From an uncultured Clostridiaceae bacterium (GTDB lineage: Bacteria; Bacillota; Clostridia; Lachnospirales; Lachnospiraceae), in contig CATKZA010000068.1 of NCBI GenBank assembly GCA_949841235.1, forward strand, positions 1-7,870: DNA of 7,870 nucleotides. Reading direction: 5' to 3'. Numbering within the stretch: position 1 is the first letter of the stretch; each line of letters starts with the position of its first letter. The notes beneath the pieces are model-generated. The model did no database searches, was not told where the DNA came from, and saw nothing but the letters and a program-made list of their open reading frames with translations. Both the position numbers and the translations under genes were made by a program. Shown one piece after another: positions 6,497-7,870 of the stretch.

Positions 6497-6653
6497 ATTT
6501 GCCCTCGATTCCTCATCCATCGCAGCCAACTTGCCACATCTTCTTCCTAAAACCCAAACTCTTTCCTCATCCCATCATTTCCACAAACAATACAGCCCAA
6601 ACCATCTCCCATTCGTCCAAACATGCACCTTACAGGCTAATAAGTCCTACCGC

Positions 6654-7709
6654 TCACAGACTGGTCATGGTGCTGATTAAGGCAATGGAAATCACAAACA
6701 TCATGCACCCCACAAAGACAGCATATGTAATCATCTGCAGGGACTCCACCACCGCACTGACGCAGGCCACCATCCTCTTGTCAGACACCGGCTGTATCAC
6801 CGCCCCCGTCACCTGAAAGAGAAAGCGGTGCAGCACGATCCGCAAAAGGGGTACGCCGCAGTAAAAAAACACTGCGATCACCCCCGCAACTCCCACCGCA
6901 TTCTTCACAAGATTCCCAGCCAGAAGCACCGTGCCGGCCACGCTGCTCACCGCATTTCCCACGCCGGGCAGCGCCCCTCCCAGCTTTACCGCCGCAGATG
7001 TCTCGATCTTGGAAGTCATGGGAAGAATGATCCCCTGAATCACATTGAAGCCCATCATCAGCCCAAACATGGTCTTCATCGCAAACTTTACCCCGTCTTG
7101 TATCAATTCCGCCATCTTGGAGAATACATCCCTCTCGGAAAACTGATTTGCAATCCGCAGGAGAAAGTACACATGGATGGCAGGCAGGGCAAACTTCACC
7201 AGAACCCAATCCACTACTGTAATCATAACCAAAGTAAACTCATAGTATGCCCCCGAGGCCATGGCCCCCTCAGAAAAAGCCATAGAAGTAAAATATGCCG
7301 GAGACAATACCTTCATAAAATCCAGCAGGGCAGTAAGGGTATCCTCCGCAATGCGGGTGGTTTGGGAAAAGGCGGCAAGCAGTACGGAAAAGAATAGCAG
7401 GTACACCGCATAGAAGGCCGTCTCCGCCACCTGCTTCCCCTGGAGCAGGCTGGTAAAATTCCCCAGCACCGCCCCAATTACCGCAATGAGAATCAGGTAC
7501 AAGAACATCTTCCTCTCCTGCATCACGTTTGCCGCCAGCCCATTGATCAGGCTGTATGTCACATTGTCTGCCGAAAAGGGAATCTGCCCCTGCATCAGCT
7601 TCTCCACATAGCCCGTAAAGGAAAAACTCTGCTCCCCCAGCATCTTGTCTATCATCTCCTGCACTTCCCCGCAGGACAGTTCCCCCAGAATCGCATCCGC
7701 ATCCTCCAA
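6654..7709 (-). CDS. spoIIIAE: Stage III sporulation protein AE (polytopic membrane component)
   Basis: SpoIIIAE is the large polytopic membrane protein of the SpoIIIA complex and, in B. subtilis, a client of the SpoIIIJ/YidC insertase. The 351-residue product has a soluble N-terminal region of about 65 residues, then at least six hydrophobic segments (about 68-88, 98-116, 158-184, 208-228, 260-288, 326-347). The family-specific loop KIETSAAVKLGGALPGVGNA lies at 234-253. TTG at 7709 is the likely start: AAGGAGG lies seven bases upstream (7723-7717). An in-frame TGA at 7730-7728 blocks any longer protein. B. subtilis SpoIIIAE is about 399 residues and begins with a signal peptide. None is present here in any frame of the 112-bp gap, although the mature N-terminal domain seems complete. 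A frameshift or sequencing error is possible but finds no support in the upstream bases. Confidence 0.92.
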   Translation of the reverse strand: MEDADAILGELSCGEVQEMIDKMLGEQSFSFTGYVEKLMQGQIPFSADNVTYSLINGLAANVMQERKMFLYLILIAVIGAVLGNFTSLLQGKQVAETAFYAVYLLFFSVLLAAFSQTTRIAEDTLTALLDFMKVLSPAYFTSMAFSEGAMASGAYYEFTLVMITVVDWVLVKFALPAIHVYFLLRIANQFSERDVFSKMAELIQDGVKFAMKTMFGLMMGFNVIQGIILPMTSKIETSAAVKLGGALPGVGNAVSSVAGTVLLAGNLVKNAVGVAGVIAVFFYCGVPLLRIVLHRFLFQVTGAVIQPVSDKRMVACVSAVVESLQMITYAVFVGCMMFVISIALISTMTSL

Positions 7710-7745
7710 AGCGCCCCCTCCTTCCGGTCATTCCGCATTTTCTCC

Positions 7746-7819
7746 GCAGTTACTATTCACGGCCATTCTAAACAACATGCGTAAGATCTGCCTGCAAGCT
7801 GTCAGTTATTGCAGTAACT
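7746..7819 (-). repeat. Structured spoIIIAD-AE gap (copy 2 of the shared motif)
   Basis: On the minus strand AGTTACT (7819-7813) is the perfect complement of AGTAACT (7754-7748). Locally AGTTA also pairs with TAACT (7808-7804). GCTTGC followed by AGGCAG lies at about 7799-7788, and GTGAATAGTAAC at 7760-7749. The latter differs by one base from GTGAATGGTAAC at 5233-5222, and both end exactly 39 bases before their start codon (spoIIIAE TTG, spoIIIAH GTG). Viewed on the plus strand, GCAGTTACTATT (7746) and GCAGTAACTATT (7811) also form an 11-of-12 direct repeat. Confidence 0.4.
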
Positions 7820-7821
7820 AT

Positions 7822-7869
7822 TTACATATTCCCAATCATCTCAATCAACGACATCAGAATCGGCACGCT
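7822..7869 (-). CDS. spoIIIAD: Stage III sporulation protein AD, last 15 codons (cut by window edge)
   Basis: The minus-strand reading gives SVPILMSLIEMIGNM followed by TAA at 7824-7822. A hydrophobic C-terminal helix of the pattern VPIL-x-x-LIE-x-I is what SpoIIIAC/AD-family proteins end with. The position directly before spoIIIAE is where spoIIIAD lies in the B. subtilis operon. The identification rests on context plus this short match. Only the end is visible, so nothing can be said about the rest of the protein. Confidence 0.72.
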   Translation of the reverse strand, partial: SVPILMSLIEMIGNM

Positions 7870-7870
7870 C

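Noticed and set aside
7270..7731. 153-codon minus-strand ORF overlapping the spoIIIAE start
   Set aside because: It shares the spoIIIAE region in another frame, is Gly/Cys-rich without domains, and the spoIIIAE frame carries the conserved family sequence. I also considered it as a frameshifted signal peptide, but it has no hydrophobic N-terminus.
7746..7822. Remnant of an insertion element bounded by short inverted repeats in the spoIIIAD-AE gap
   Set aside because: The repeats are only seven bases, no target duplication or transposase fragment is visible, and the AG-AH gap has a similar structure.

Overview
The window looks like chromosomal DNA of an endospore-forming Clostridia member, most likely a Lachnospiraceae-type anaerobe. 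The evidence is the SpoIIIA sporulation genes, a moderately GC-rich coding style, strong AAGGAGG/GGAGG ribosome binding sites, and the conserved Firmicute order spoIIIA - asp23 family - nusB - xseA - xseB - ispA - dxs. No species can be named from sequence alone. Every gene I accept is on the minus strand, so transcription runs from high to low coordinates. Both edge genes are cut by the window.

Region 1 (7870 down to 4409) is the distal half of the spoIIIA operon: the last codons of spoIIIAD, then spoIIIAE, spoIIIAF, spoIIIAG and spoIIIAH. These proteins form the mother-cell part of the SpoIIIA-SpoIIQ channel that joins mother cell and forespore during engulfment. SpoIIIAE is the polytopic membrane base, SpoIIIAF and SpoIIIAG are ring-type proteins, and SpoIIIAH is the partner of forespore SpoIIQ. 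spoIIIAF and spoIIIAG overlap, but there are unusual gaps between AD and AE (112 bp), AE and AF (157 bp) and AG and AH (61 bp). spoIIIAE appears to start at TTG and spoIIIAH at GTG. SpoIIIAE lacks the expected signal peptide.

Region 2 (about 4391 to 4311) joins the sporulation genes to a housekeeping operon. It carries a plausible extended -10 promoter and no visible terminator.

Region 3 (4310 down to 1) is a tight housekeeping operon: an Asp23/YqhY-family protein, nusB (antitermination), xseA and xseB (exonuclease VII), ispA (farnesyl diphosphate synthase) and the first 337 codons of dxs (first step of the MEP isoprenoid pathway). Junctions are short or overlapping, apart from a 127-bp ispA-dxs gap containing a 9-bp perfect stem. 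Compared with the B. subtilis layout, accB, accC and folD are absent from this block.

I found no mobile element, CRISPR array, RNA gene or clearly new defence or biosynthetic system. The observations most worth checking are a two-hairpin motif shared by the AD-AE and AG-AH gaps, the signal-peptide-less SpoIIIAE, an exact in-frame repeat in xseB, and the structured dxs leader.
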